From the NCBI GenBank assembly GCA_964020105.1, contig OZ026535.1:1-64000 (forward strand): 64,000 nucleotides of DNA, given 5' to 3'. Numbering within the stretch: position 1 is the stretch's first letter; each line of letters starts with the position of its first letter. A program made the position numbers and the translations under genes. This DNA comes from G964020105 sp964020105 (GTDB lineage: Bacteria; Pseudomonadota; Alphaproteobacteria; WRAU01; Hepatincolaceae). The notes beneath the pieces were generated by a model. It made no database searches. It was not told where the DNA came from and saw nothing but the letters and a program-made list of their open reading frames with translations. Below are positions 18,836 through 28,010 of the stretch, piece by piece.

Positions 18836-19579
18836 ATGCCTAGATATAAAGCATTGGTAGAGTATGACGGTAGTCAGTTTTATGGATGGCAAAAACAAGC
18901 TGATACCACTACTATCCAGCAAACAATAGAGGAATCTTTAATTAAGTTTAATGAAGGATCTATAGATGTTGTAGCAGCTGGCAGGACTGATGCTGGTGTT
19001 CATGCTTTAGAGCAAGTTATTCATTTTGATCTAAAGCGTACTATTGAGCCTTTTAACTTGCAACAAGCTATGAACTCTTATCTTAGAGACAGGGGGATTA
19101 GTATCTTTTCTATAGAAAGATTCGATAATAAGAAAAATTTTCACGCACGCTTTTCTGCTAAAGAGAGAACTTATATATATAAAATTTTAAATAGAAAATA
19201 TCCCCCAACTTTCTTAAATAAATATGTATGGTGGATTCCATTAACACTTGACGTTGATAAAATGCAGTCTTGTGCAAATCTTTTAATAGGAACCAATGAT
19301 CTTAGTACATTTAGAGCCTCAGGTTGTCAGGCTTCTTCGGCTGTTAAAACTATCAATAATATTAATTTCTATAGGGAGGGGGATTTAATTTGCATGTTTA
19401 TTTCTGCTCCTTCATTTTTATATCATCAGGTGAGAAATATTATAGGTTCATTAGTTCTTGTGGGTCTTGATAAATGGAATCAAGAAACCTTTCAGAGTGC
19501 TCTACACTCTAAAAATAGAGCAGCAGGAGGAATAACTGCTCCACCCAATGGCTTATATTTGAATAAAATTCTATATTAG
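18836..19579 (+). CDS. truA: tRNA pseudouridine(38-40) synthase
   Basis: Converts uridines 38-40 in the anticodon arm of many tRNAs to pseudouridine. About 247 residues. The catalytic aspartate is in GRTDAGVHA; the N-terminal YKALVEYDGSQFYGWQ and C-terminal FLYHQVRNIIGSLV are family hallmarks. Two ATGs, 18830 and 18836, are possible; the second gives better spacing to the AAGG at 18826-18829. It is followed by ftsK with a 67-base gap. Confidence 0.95.
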   Translation: MPRYKALVEYDGSQFYGWQKQADTTTIQQTIEESLIKFNEGSIDVVAAGRTDAGVHALEQVIHFDLKRTIEPFNLQQAMNSYLRDRGISIFSIERFDNKKNFHARFSAKERTYIYKILNRKYPPTFLNKYVWWIPLTLDVDKMQSCANLLIGTNDLSTFRASGCQASSAVKTINNINFYREGDLICMFISAPSFLYHQVRNIIGSLVLVGLDKWNQETFQSALHSKNRAAGGITAPPNGLYLNKILY

Positions 19580-19646
19580 TGAAAATTAACACATTAGTGA
19601 TATTATTTTTACTATAATTAAAGTAAAAACATAAGTGTATTTTGTG

Positions 19647-21833
19647 ATGTACAAAAAAATCTCTTCTTTCTTGTTAATGTTACTAGGAGTAGCTATATTA
19701 GCAGTCTTAATTACTTACGATCCTTTGTATTTATCACTTAATTCAACCTCAATTCATAATAATTTATCAACTTTTTATAGTCTAAGAAACATTAGTGCTG
19801 ATATATTACTGCAAATTTTTGGTGTTAGTATTTATTTGCTACCTTTGTTAATTATTTATTGGTCTTACAAATTGTACTTACAAAAGACAATAGTTTTATT
19901 AAAGTATCGTCTTGTTAGTTTTCTTTACTGCCTTATTATTTTGCCATCTATCTTTATAGTTATGTTTGATAATCAATCTTATGGCGGCATTTTAGGCTTA
20001 TATCTCATAACAGAAGTAGATTTTTTTTCTCAATACTATTATATTTTTCTAGTATCAATTATCGCAGTATTATATTTTAGTTTTGGTATCAGCTTTTCAG
20101 AAATTAAAGCTATTGTTAAATTATTCTATCACACTACCATATTTATTGCTGAGCAGATCAAAAAAATTATTTTCCATATCAGACAATCTAGAAAGGTCAA
20201 CCAACCAGATATTAAAAAAGATAAAGAAATTAATATTTTACCTAATCTTGACTACTTTAAATTATCTGAAAATAAGATAAAACCCACACCCCAACATATA
20301 GATGCCCTATTGTCTGATAAAATGGATTTTTCAGCAAAAACACCCCCACAAGCTACAATTTCTAAGCTAAATGTAGAAAAATCTTATGCTAATATGGATG
20401 AAAAATATCATATTAGCTCTAGCTTTTTAACCTCAAAACCTCAAAGTAATGAGGTTTTATCCTCAGAAATAAAACAAAAAGCCATTTATCTAGAACAAAT
20501 TATTCAAGAATTTGGTCTACAGTGCAAGGTAAGCAACATAAAAAGTGGACCTGTGGTTACTCTTTATGAGGTTACTGTCCCAGCTGGAGTGAAAACCTCT
20601 AAGCTTATATCCCTTGAAACCGATATAGCACTACGTATGAAAGCCATATCCGTTAGAATAGCAGTAATCCCTGGAAAAGATGTTGTAGGTGTTGAAATTC
20701 CTAACTCTAAACGAAAAACTGTATTTTTAAAAGAAATAATCGAAAGTAAAACATTTAAAGAGATAGAGGCTAAATTGCCCCTATCTCTTGGTTATGATAT
20801 TAACGGCAATAGCGTCATTGCTGACTTAACCACTATGCCGCATTTATTGATTGCAGGTACAACTGGATCAGGTAAATCTGTTGGAGTTAACGGCATGATA
20901 CTATCTTTACTTTATAAACTGTCCCCTGATCAATGTAAATTAATTATGATAGATCCTAAGATGCTTGAGTTATCAGTATATCAAGATATACCTCATCTTT
21001 TAACTCCGGTGGTTACAAATCCTAAGCAAGCTATTGCTGCACTTAAATGGGTCGTTAGAGAAATGGAAAATCGCTACTATCAAATGTCACTAATTGGAGT
21101 GAGAAATCTTATTGGATTTAATGATAAAATAACAAATGAAAAAGCTATGCTAGCAATTAATGAGGAATTATTAAACAAAAATATAGATATTACTTTTAAT
21201 AATATGCCATATATTGTGGTTGTAATTGATGAAATGGCCGATTTGATGATGGTTGCCGGAAAGGAAGTTGAATACGCTGTACAGAGATTAGCTCAGATGG
21301 CTAGGGCAGCTGGCATACATCTTATAATGTCCACACAAAGACCTTCTGTAGACGTTATTACCGGAACAATTAAAGCTAATTTCCCCACAAGAATAAGCTT
21401 TCAAGTAAGTTCTAAAATAGATAGTCGTACTATATTGGGTGAGCAGGGTGCTGAGCAACTTTTGGGTAAAGGTGATATGCTTTATATGTCAGGAGTTGGA
21501 AGAATTCAAAGGGTACATGGTCCTTTTGTAGATGACCAAGAAATAGCTAATGTTGTTGATTATTTAAAGACATTGTCAACTCCTACTTATGTTGATAATA
21601 TTACTAGTACTGAAAGTGAGGTCGACCTTTCAGACAGCCCGGGTGATAAAGATGAACTATATGCAGAAGTACTAGATATGATAAGAAGCGAAGATAGAAT
21701 CTCAACAAGTCTAATTCAGAGAAGATTTCAAATTGGCTATAATCGAGCTGCAAGAATCGTTGAACAACTAGAAGAAGAGGGCTTTGTTAGTAAAGCCAAT
21801 TCTGTTGGGAAAAGAGAAATAATCATAAAATAG
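19647..21833 (+). CDS. ftsK: DNA translocase FtsK
   Basis: Division-septum DNA pump that clears and resolves chromosome termini. The product has about 728 residues: N-terminal membrane domain with four hydrophobic segments (residues 1-170), a short linker, then the motor domain with Walker A LLIAGTTGSGKSVGVNGM near 403, Walker B YIVVVIDEMADLMMV near 528, and AGIHLIMSTQRPSVDVITG. The C-terminal 65 residues form the winged-helix gamma domain (EDRISTSLIQRRFQIGYNRA) that reads KOPS sequences. ATG 19647 is preferred to an upstream GTG. lolA follows after nine bases, the common alphaproteobacterial ftsK-lolA order. Confidence 0.96.
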   Translation: MYKKISSFLLMLLGVAILAVLITYDPLYLSLNSTSIHNNLSTFYSLRNISADILLQIFGVSIYLLPLLIIYWSYKLYLQKTIVLLKYRLVSFLYCLIILPSIFIVMFDNQSYGGILGLYLITEVDFFSQYYYIFLVSIIAVLYFSFGISFSEIKAIVKLFYHTTIFIAEQIKKIIFHIRQSRKVNQPDIKKDKEINILPNLDYFKLSENKIKPTPQHIDALLSDKMDFSAKTPPQATISKLNVEKSYANMDEKYHISSSFLTSKPQSNEVLSSEIKQKAIYLEQIIQEFGLQCKVSNIKSGPVVTLYEVTVPAGVKTSKLISLETDIALRMKAISVRIAVIPGKDVVGVEIPNSKRKTVFLKEIIESKTFKEIEAKLPLSLGYDINGNSVIADLTTMPHLLIAGTTGSGKSVGVNGMILSLLYKLSPDQCKLIMIDPKMLELSVYQDIPHLLTPVVTNPKQAIAALKWVVREMENRYYQMSLIGVRNLIGFNDKITNEKAMLAINEELLNKNIDITFNNMPYIVVVIDEMADLMMVAGKEVEYAVQRLAQMARAAGIHLIMSTQRPSVDVITGTIKANFPTRISFQVSSKIDSRTILGEQGAEQLLGKGDMLYMSGVGRIQRVHGPFVDDQEIANVVDYLKTLSTPTYVDNITSTESEVDLSDSPGDKDELYAEVLDMIRSEDRISTSLIQRRFQIGYNRAARIVEQLEEEGFVSKANSVGKREIIIK

Positions 21834-21842
21834 GAACTTTTA

Positions 21843-22520
21843 ATGACGAAACTATTAATAAATATTTTAGCACTGATTATATTGTTTACTACAGTAGCTA
21901 CAGCAGAAACAGAAAATATACCCACAGACGTAAAAAGCTTTCCTACGGAAGAATTTAGCCTTAGTGAATCTCAAATGGAAGAAATTAAAAAGATAGATCA
22001 ACAATACAATCAATTTTTAGTTGTTAAGTCTAAATTTTTACAAAAAGATTCCTCTGGAAATACTGCTAAAGGTTGGTTTATTATTGAACGACCAGGTAAG
22101 CTAAGAGTTGAGTATGAAAATATACCAATCAGGTTTATTGCTAGCAATAACAGTTTGCTTTATCAGGATATTAAGCTGAAACAAAAATCTTTTATTCCTA
22201 TTAAATCTACACCATTTCACTATTTGATGGCTACTAATACCTCTTTCCTTAGCAAGGAAGTAATGATTGTGAATTATCAAATATTAGAGGAATACACAGA
22301 AATTACTTTTGTAAATAGGGAAAATCCTGCCCTTGGCAGTTTGACATTATTTTTAAGTAACGATAATTCACAAATCATCAAGTGGAATGTTTTTGATTCT
22401 AAAGGTATACTTACTGAGGTATTTCTTAATAATCCAGAATTCTCTAACAATAAAATTAAAAATAGCAGCATCTTTAATGTACAAAAAGTTAAAGAAGTAA
22501 CCTTTGCTGAGATTGAATAA
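21843..22520 (+). CDS. lolA: Outer-membrane lipoprotein carrier protein LolA
   Basis: Periplasmic chaperone that ferries lipoproteins from the LolCDE complex to the outer membrane. The 225-residue precursor has a signal peptide ending near TVATAETE (residue 21). The family core is seen in FLQKDSSGNTAKGWFIIERPGKLRVEYE, the characteristic strand where LolA proteins have the F-x-Q ... G-x-(F/L)-x-(I/L)-x-R-P-G pattern, and later SLTLFLSNDNSQIIKWNVFD. It immediately follows ftsK, supporting the call. Confidence 0.88.
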   Translation: MTKLLINILALIILFTTVATAETENIPTDVKSFPTEEFSLSESQMEEIKKIDQQYNQFLVVKSKFLQKDSSGNTAKGWFIIERPGKLRVEYENIPIRFIASNNSLLYQDIKLKQKSFIPIKSTPFHYLMATNTSFLSKEVMIVNYQILEEYTEITFVNRENPALGSLTLFLSNDNSQIIKWNVFDSKGILTEVFLNNPEFSNNKIKNSSIFNVQKVKEVTFAEIE

Positions 22521-22610
22521 GTTTTAAAATAAGTTATCTGAATCTGTGTTATGTAAAAATTAGGATTTCTTTTAGGAAAATATAAATAGAGGTGCTTTTA
22601 TCTAGAGCGA

Positions 22611-23225
22611 TTAAAAAATTTGCAGTTTATAACCAAGATCAATCTTTACTATGGTTAGATTTATCCTGTTTTCTCTGAGTTTTTTTCTAATTAGCGAAAT
22701 ATAAGTTTCCAAGCTTTGTGTTTGTATATTAGGATTTGCATTCCATACTTTATCTAAGAAATTTTCTTTACTTATGGGCTCTGGATAATACTCAAATAGA
22801 AATTTCATTATCAAAGCTTCTTTTTCGCTTAAACTAATCTCAATTGAATGATTTTTATCGTATAAAACTGATTTATTTAAATCAATTTCATAATCAGCTA
22901 AACTTATTATCTTAGAAAGGGTTAACAAATTATTTTCAACTACCTTCTGTAGAGAATTTAGATTAATTGGATAAGGTAATGCAGTAATTTTTTTACTATC
23001 CTCTGTAGCGATTCTTTCTGTTTTAGGATTATATAACACTATTATATGTTTAATGGGCATATCTTTAAATGCGATTAATCTACTGTAAGTGGTTATCAAA
23101 ATATCCTGTGATGTTAGAGAAGTTGCATCTATTAGTTTTTGAGTGTATGGATAAATCTCAATAAAATAATTTATCAATTTCTCTTCCAGTAGTTTTTCTT
23201 CTAAATCAAAATAAATTCCTGACAT
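22611..23225 (-). CDS. OmpR-type winged-helix regulator with degenerate receiver domain
   Basis: A 204-residue protein. The C-terminal 95 residues are an OmpR/PhoB DNA-binding domain (ISLSEKEALIMKFLFEYYPEPISKENF, then QSLETYISLIRKKL and IVKIDLGYKL). The N-terminal 100 residues have receiver-like size but none of its chemistry: no acidic pair near the N-terminus, ILITTYSRL where the phosphoacceptor aspartate should sit, and ALPYPINL where the conserved lysine-proline would be. It is therefore probably not switched by phosphorylation. It starts two bases after the yggS stop and is the last gene of a reverse operon omp-yggS-regulator, for which it is a candidate regulator. Confidence 0.82.
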   Translation of the reverse strand: MSGIYFDLEEKLLEEKLINYFIEIYPYTQKLIDATSLTSQDILITTYSRLIAFKDMPIKHIIVLYNPKTERIATEDSKKITALPYPINLNSLQKVVENNLLTLSKIISLADYEIDLNKSVLYDKNHSIEISLSEKEALIMKFLFEYYPEPISKENFLDKVWNANPNIQTQSLETYISLIRKKLRENRINLTIVKIDLGYKLQIF

Positions 23226-23227
23226 GG

Positions 23228-23887
23228 TTATTTGCGTTCTCCAAAAATTTTACTACCTATTCTTATCATTGTTGAGCCAAAATTGATAGCTTCCATAAAA
23301 TCATTACTCATACCAAGACTTAATTCTGGCAAATCATATTTACTATTAAGAGAAGCCATTAAAGCAAAATAAGGAGCAACAGGTCTATTTATCGGTGCAA
23401 CAGCCATTAACCCATTAATAGGCAAATTTAGCTCTCTACATTTATTAAGCAGATTTTCTAAATTAGCTATTACTACACCAGAGCGACTAGTTGAGTTTTC
23501 ATCTAAGTTAACCTGAATGAAAAATGATTTATTTATAAAAAGTTCTTTTGCTAATGTAGTAGCAATTTTTTCAGCTAACTTAACAGAATCAATGGTTTGA
23601 ATGATATCAAAAATCTCTAAAGCTTTTTTAACTTTATTGTTTTGTAGTCCACCAATAAGATGTAATCTTACCTTAGGATACTTTTGTTTTAAAATAGACC
23701 ATTTATCAATTGCTTCTTGCACGTAATTTTCAGCAAAATCAAGCTCTCCTGCGAGAATAGCTTCCTCTATTAAAGCAAGAGGTTGATTTTTTACAACACA
23801 TAACATGGTAACTTGTTTTTTACTAGCTTTAGATAGCCTAGAATCAATATCAGAACGTAATTGTTGTATGTTTTTTTGTATGTTCAT
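23228..23887 (-). CDS. YggS/PLPBP family pyridoxal-phosphate homeostasis protein
   Basis: Single-domain PLP-binding protein of 219 residues, resembling the barrel of alanine racemase but without known enzymatic activity; the family buffers vitamin B6. The PLP lysine lies in CVVKNQP. Other family elements are AENYVQEA, HLIGGLQNNKVK (most members have His or Pro where the second Gly is), VNLDENSTSRSG and the C-terminal LSLGMSNDFMEAI and IRIGSKIFGER. It is 12 bases after the outer-membrane protein gene and two before the regulator gene, so it is the middle of an operon. Confidence 0.92.
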   Translation of the reverse strand: MNIQKNIQQLRSDIDSRLSKASKKQVTMLCVVKNQPLALIEEAILAGELDFAENYVQEAIDKWSILKQKYPKVRLHLIGGLQNNKVKKALEIFDIIQTIDSVKLAEKIATTLAKELFINKSFFIQVNLDENSTSRSGVVIANLENLLNKCRELNLPINGLMAVAPINRPVAPYFALMASLNSKYDLPELSLGMSNDFMEAINFGSTMIRIGSKIFGERK

Positions 23888-23899
23888 ATGAAAATCACT

Positions 23900-24937
23900 T
23901 TAGAAGACAATCGATAACCCAAATAACAATCCTGTGTTATTTTTAAGCTTAAGATTTTCGTAAAAAACAGAGCTTTGAAGGATTAAATTCTCATTAAACT
24001 GATATTGAAGATCGTACTCATATAAATCAGTTGTAAAATTTGTATTATCTACTTTTCCTATCTTAGATCTTAGATAGTATACTCCAGTCTTGATTTTATA
24101 AAATTTGTAATATAAGCTATACTCAAGAGCATAATAATCTTTAGTTTTAGATGATGTATCTTTTAAGAAAACATTATCACCATATAAATAATTTAGCCTT
24201 GTAGTAAAACCAAAATAATCAATGCCACCTCCTAAGGAAAGATCAGTCGCTTTTTCTTCTAAATTAGAGATATTAATGTAATAACGACTACCTAGACGTA
24301 AACTATATCCAACTGATTGATATTCATCATAATACATAATAGCACCATCAAATAAACTTTGTTCCTTAGTATACTCGGTAGAGTGATTTTTTCTAAGAAC
24401 ATAATTCATTGAAGGAGTAAAAGTAAATCCAAAATATAAGGTATCTTCTAACAAATTTTTAAAATATGATGCACTAAATGCTGTATCATTGTCTAAGTAA
24501 GCATTGTTTAGTACATAATGATCTCCTCTGTCTTCAAATCTACTAAGACTTTTAACACCAAAGTGAGAATCTTGTATTAAAAATAAACTATTATAAAATT
24601 CTTTCGATGCTACACTATCTTTAAATCCAAAAGATACTATATAGTCTTCACCTTCATATGATACATAGGAAGAGGATTTTAACGAATACAATCGGTTTCT
24701 TTTTGCTAAACTATAAATATAGGTTGTATCATCTAAAATGATATCAAAATCTAATGATACCCTATCATTGAAGGCTAATTTATTCTTTAAATAACCCTCC
24801 ATTAGGAGAGTTGCTCTATTATCTAAGATACTACTTATTCGCAAATAACTATTATTGTTGTACTCAAGTGAGCTTAATTTAATAGCGACAGTGCAAAAAA
24901 CAATCGAAAAGCAAAGTGATTTTATAATGTTTTTCAT
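23900..24937 (-). CDS. Porin-like outer-membrane beta-barrel protein
   Basis: A 345-residue precursor with a signal peptide (KSLCFSIVFCTVAIKLSS) and then alternating hydrophobic-polar strands rich in tyrosine, asparagine and aspartate. It ends in a phenylalanine (GLLFGLSIVF), the C-terminal signature recognised by the BAM complex. The pattern of short beta-strands and turns fits a 12- to 16-strand barrel of the general porin type, but I recognise no particular family. First gene of an operon with yggS and a winged-helix regulator, and divergent from the DUF3576 gene; the gap shared between them has a palindrome and mirrored leader elements. Confidence 0.7.
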   Translation of the reverse strand: MKNIIKSLCFSIVFCTVAIKLSSLEYNNNSYLRISSILDNRATLLMEGYLKNKLAFNDRVSLDFDIILDDTTYIYSLAKRNRLYSLKSSSYVSYEGEDYIVSFGFKDSVASKEFYNSLFLIQDSHFGVKSLSRFEDRGDHYVLNNAYLDNDTAFSASYFKNLLEDTLYFGFTFTPSMNYVLRKNHSTEYTKEQSLFDGAIMYYDEYQSVGYSLRLGSRYYINISNLEEKATDLSLGGGIDYFGFTTRLNYLYGDNVFLKDTSSKTKDYYALEYSLYYKFYKIKTGVYYLRSKIGKVDNTNFTTDLYEYDLQYQFNENLILQSSVFYENLKLKNNTGLLFGLSIVF

Positions 24938-24943
24938 AAGTAA

Positions 24944-25024
24944 ACTTAATTTTAGTAAATGATGGTTTGTATTTTTATAATTTTCGTAATATCATATTAC
25001 TTTAATAATATAACTAAATTAAGT
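24944..25024. promoter_or_regulatory. Divergent regulatory region with palindrome and mirrored leaders
   Basis: Between the barrel gene and the DUF3576 gene lies a perfect 7+7 palindrome GTAATAT-C-ATATTAC (24986-25000). It is flanked by mirrored copies of one element, read outward as ACTAAAATTAAGT (24956-24944, reverse strand, six bases before the barrel ATG) and ACTAAATTAAGT (25013-25024, forward strand, 13 bases before the DUF3576 ATG). The arrangement suggests a shared operator and a shared 5' leader signal. Clear promoter boxes were not identified. Confidence 0.45.
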
Positions 25025-25037
25025 AAGATACAATAGT

Positions 25038-25448
25038 ATGAAAAAAATAATTATATCAATATGCCTATTAGTTGGGATATCCAATATATCCATGGACGTT
25101 TATAGTAAAGATGCTCCTCCATTTAAGATAGGAGTAAACCGTTTTGCCTGGTATGCATCATTAAAACTAATGAATTTTATGCCTTTGGTTGCAGCTGATC
25201 CTTTCGCTGGAGTTATTATAACAGACTGGTACTCACTAAATGATAATGAAAAATATAAAGTTGATATCTATATATTAGAAGAAAATTTAACTTCTAATAC
25301 TGTCCAAGTAAAAGTATTTAAGCAAATAAAAACTAATAATGCTTGGAGTAGTATTGCAGTATCAGGTGATATTGCTAAAAAACTAGAAGATGCAATATTA
25401 AACACAGCTCGTCAACTAAGAATACAGTATATGTTAAGCGAGAAATAA
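25038..25448 (+). CDS. DUF3576 family exported protein
   Basis: A 136-residue protein with an N-terminal signal segment (IIISICLLVGISNISM). The mature part matches DUF3576: VNRFAWYASLKLMNFMPL, then AADPFAGVIITDWYS, then the C-terminal LEDAILNTARQLRIQ. The family is restricted to alphaproteobacteria and usually lies, as here, directly before leuS, lptE and holA; the gene order suggests a part in envelope assembly, but no function is known. Its stop codon is immediately followed by the leuS ATG. Confidence 0.85.
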   Translation: MKKIIISICLLVGISNISMDVYSKDAPPFKIGVNRFAWYASLKLMNFMPLVAADPFAGVIITDWYSLNDNEKYKVDIYILEENLTSNTVQVKVFKQIKTNNAWSSIAVSGDIAKKLEDAILNTARQLRIQYMLSEK

Positions 25449-28010
25449 ATGGATAGAAGCTATTCTTTTAAAAGTATTGAGACCAAGTGGCAAACCTTCT
25501 GGCAAACAAATCAGTCTTTTTTAACAAAGGATAGTACATCTTCACCAAAATATTACGTTTTGGAGATGTTTCCTTATCCCTCTGGCAAACTACACATGGG
25601 TCATGTTAGAAACTATAGCATAGGAGATGTTTTAGCAAGATATAAAAAAGCAAAAGGTTATAATGTTTTGCATCCCCTAGGATGGGATGCTTTCGGGCTT
25701 CCTGCAGAAAATGCAGCTAAAGAAAGTTCAAGCCATCCTTTTTCTTGGACATATGATAATATTGCCTATATGCGAAAGCAAATCAATCAGCTTGGCTTTG
25801 CAATTGATTGGAAGCGTGAGGTTATTACTTGCTCCCCTAACTACTATCAGCATGAGCAATCAATGTTTATAGATCTTTTTAACTTGGGTCTTGCTTATAA
25901 AAAAGAATCATGGGTGAACTGGGATCCTATTGATAATAGTGTTTTAGCAAATGAACAAGTGATTGATGGTAAAGGATGGCGTTCTGGTGCACAAGTTGAG
26001 CAAAAAAAATTGCATCAATGGTTTATGAAAATAACCGACTTTGCTGATGATTTGCTTGCAGATTTACAAAATCTTAGTTCTTGGCCAGATAGAGTTAAAA
26101 ATATGCAAATAAACTGGATTGGTAAATCCTCTGGTGCTGAAATTTATTTCAAACTGAAACATGATCATAAGCAGATAATTAAAGTATACAGTACAAGGCC
26201 TGAAACACTTTTTGGTGCAACCTTCTTAGCGTTATCTGTAAATCATCCTTTAACTGTTGAACTTGCTAAAAGTAACTTAGAGATTGATAATTTTATTAAA
26301 TCTGTGCAGAGTCTTGGTACAATTGAAGAAAATATCAATAAAGAGGATAAAAAAGGTCTAGATACAGGTCTTATTGCTATTAATCCTGTCAACAATGAGG
26401 AGATTAAGGTTTTTATATGCAATTATGTCTTAGATTACGGTAGTGCTTGTATTTTTGGTTGTCCGGCTCATGATCAAAGAGATTTTGCTTTTGCTAAAAA
26501 ATATGATTTACCAATCAAAGTTGTTGTGCGCTCTTTAGAAACTTCTAAAAATGATGTTACTATGAATTCCGCCTTTGAGGAGGATGGAGTGATGATTAAT
26601 TCTAACTTTCTTGATGATTTACATACCTCAGAGGCATCTCATAAGATTATAGAATATCTTGTTGAGTGCTCCTTAGGAGAGGCTAAGACTAATTATCGTC
26701 TAAAAGACTGGGGAATCTCTAGACAAAGATACTGGGGATGTCCTATCCCTATTATTTATTGTGATAATTGTGGTATAGTTCCAGAAAAAAAAGAAAACTT
26801 ACCAATTGAATTGCCACGTGACGTAGATTTTAAACAAACAGGTAATCCTCTTGCTAATCATCCAACTTGGAAGAATACAATCTGCCATATATGTGAAGGT
26901 AAGGCTTTACGCGAGACTGATACTTTTGATACATTTTTTGAATCTTCTTGGTATTTTTTGCGTTATCCTACAGTTGGTAAGGATAATCCTTTAGATCCTG
27001 CTGCTATTACTTACTGGTTGCCGGTTGATCAGTATATTGGGGGGGTTGAGCATGCTGTTATGCATCTATTGTACGCCAGATTTTTTACAAAAGCTTTAAT
27101 TAAAGTTGGCTTATTACCACAAGATAAAAAACTTAGGGAGCCATTTACTGCTCTTATGACGCAGGGAATGATATCACATAAAACTTATAAAGATACGTCT
27201 AATCGTTGGCTTTATCCAGAGGATGTCATTTTTGATGAGAATAATAATCCTATTCATAAAGCAACTGCTGAGCCTGTTAAAATAGGGTCTGCAGAGAAAA
27301 TGAGTAAATCTAAAAAAAACGTCATCGATCCTGATTATATTTGTACAACCTATGGTGCAGATACGGCTAGAATGTTTGTTTTGTCGGATTCTCCTCCGGA
27401 TAAAGATTTAGAATGGACAGATGAAGGCATAGAGGGCATTTACAGATTCATCAATAAATACTGGCGTTTTTGTACTGCAAATAGTAACTTAGTTAAAACA
27501 CCTTTTACTTTGCAAAACTTATCTGTTGATGATAAAAAACTTTATTCAGCAGTGCAGAGATATTTAGTTAATATTGAAGATAATATTAACTCTTTACATT
27601 TAAATAAAGCCATATCTTTAGGTAGGGAGCTTTTTAATAAGGTAGAAGAAAAATCTGCGACAATGGATAAAGGATTACTATTTTATGCTACGGAAATTTT
27701 AATTAAAATATTTAATCCTTTTATTCCTCATGTTTCTGAGGAAATTTGGTGTATTTTTGGTAATGTTATTCCTCTTATCGATACTCCATGGCCTTCTATT
27801 GATAATGATTACCTTACAGAAGATACGGTTATAGTTGCAATACAGTTACTTGGAAAAACTAAGGGAACTATTGATGTTCCTATTGATTCTTCACAAGAAG
27901 ATATTTTAATGCTTATACAAGAAATACCGGTTATAAAAAAACATCTAGAAAATAAGGTGATTAAAAGGATTATTTATGTTCCTAATAAAATCATTAACAT
28001 TGTATTTTAA
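25449..28010 (+). CDS. leuS: Leucyl-tRNA synthetase
   Basis: Charges tRNA-Leu. 853 residues, class I synthetase. The HIGH-type motif is in PYPSGKLHMGHVRNYSIGD near residue 47; the KMSKS motif is EKMSKSKKN near residue 617. The editing domain (about 220-410) has TRPETLFGATF and, further on, PAHDQRDFAFA. A zinc-like cysteine cluster is seen in CPIPIIYCDNCG and CHICEG. It starts directly at the stop of the DUF3576 gene, and its end overlaps the lptE start by 35 bases, indicating coupled translation. Confidence 0.98.
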   Translation: MDRSYSFKSIETKWQTFWQTNQSFLTKDSTSSPKYYVLEMFPYPSGKLHMGHVRNYSIGDVLARYKKAKGYNVLHPLGWDAFGLPAENAAKESSSHPFSWTYDNIAYMRKQINQLGFAIDWKREVITCSPNYYQHEQSMFIDLFNLGLAYKKESWVNWDPIDNSVLANEQVIDGKGWRSGAQVEQKKLHQWFMKITDFADDLLADLQNLSSWPDRVKNMQINWIGKSSGAEIYFKLKHDHKQIIKVYSTRPETLFGATFLALSVNHPLTVELAKSNLEIDNFIKSVQSLGTIEENINKEDKKGLDTGLIAINPVNNEEIKVFICNYVLDYGSACIFGCPAHDQRDFAFAKKYDLPIKVVVRSLETSKNDVTMNSAFEEDGVMINSNFLDDLHTSEASHKIIEYLVECSLGEAKTNYRLKDWGISRQRYWGCPIPIIYCDNCGIVPEKKENLPIELPRDVDFKQTGNPLANHPTWKNTICHICEGKALRETDTFDTFFESSWYFLRYPTVGKDNPLDPAAITYWLPVDQYIGGVEHAVMHLLYARFFTKALIKVGLLPQDKKLREPFTALMTQGMISHKTYKDTSNRWLYPEDVIFDENNNPIHKATAEPVKIGSAEKMSKSKKNVIDPDYICTTYGADTARMFVLSDSPPDKDLEWTDEGIEGIYRFINKYWRFCTANSNLVKTPFTLQNLSVDDKKLYSAVQRYLVNIEDNINSLHLNKAISLGRELFNKVEEKSATMDKGLLFYATEILIKIFNPFIPHVSEEIWCIFGNVIPLIDTPWPSIDNDYLTEDTVIVAIQLLGKTKGTIDVPIDSSQEDILMLIQEIPVIKKHLENKVIKRIIYVPNKIINIVF

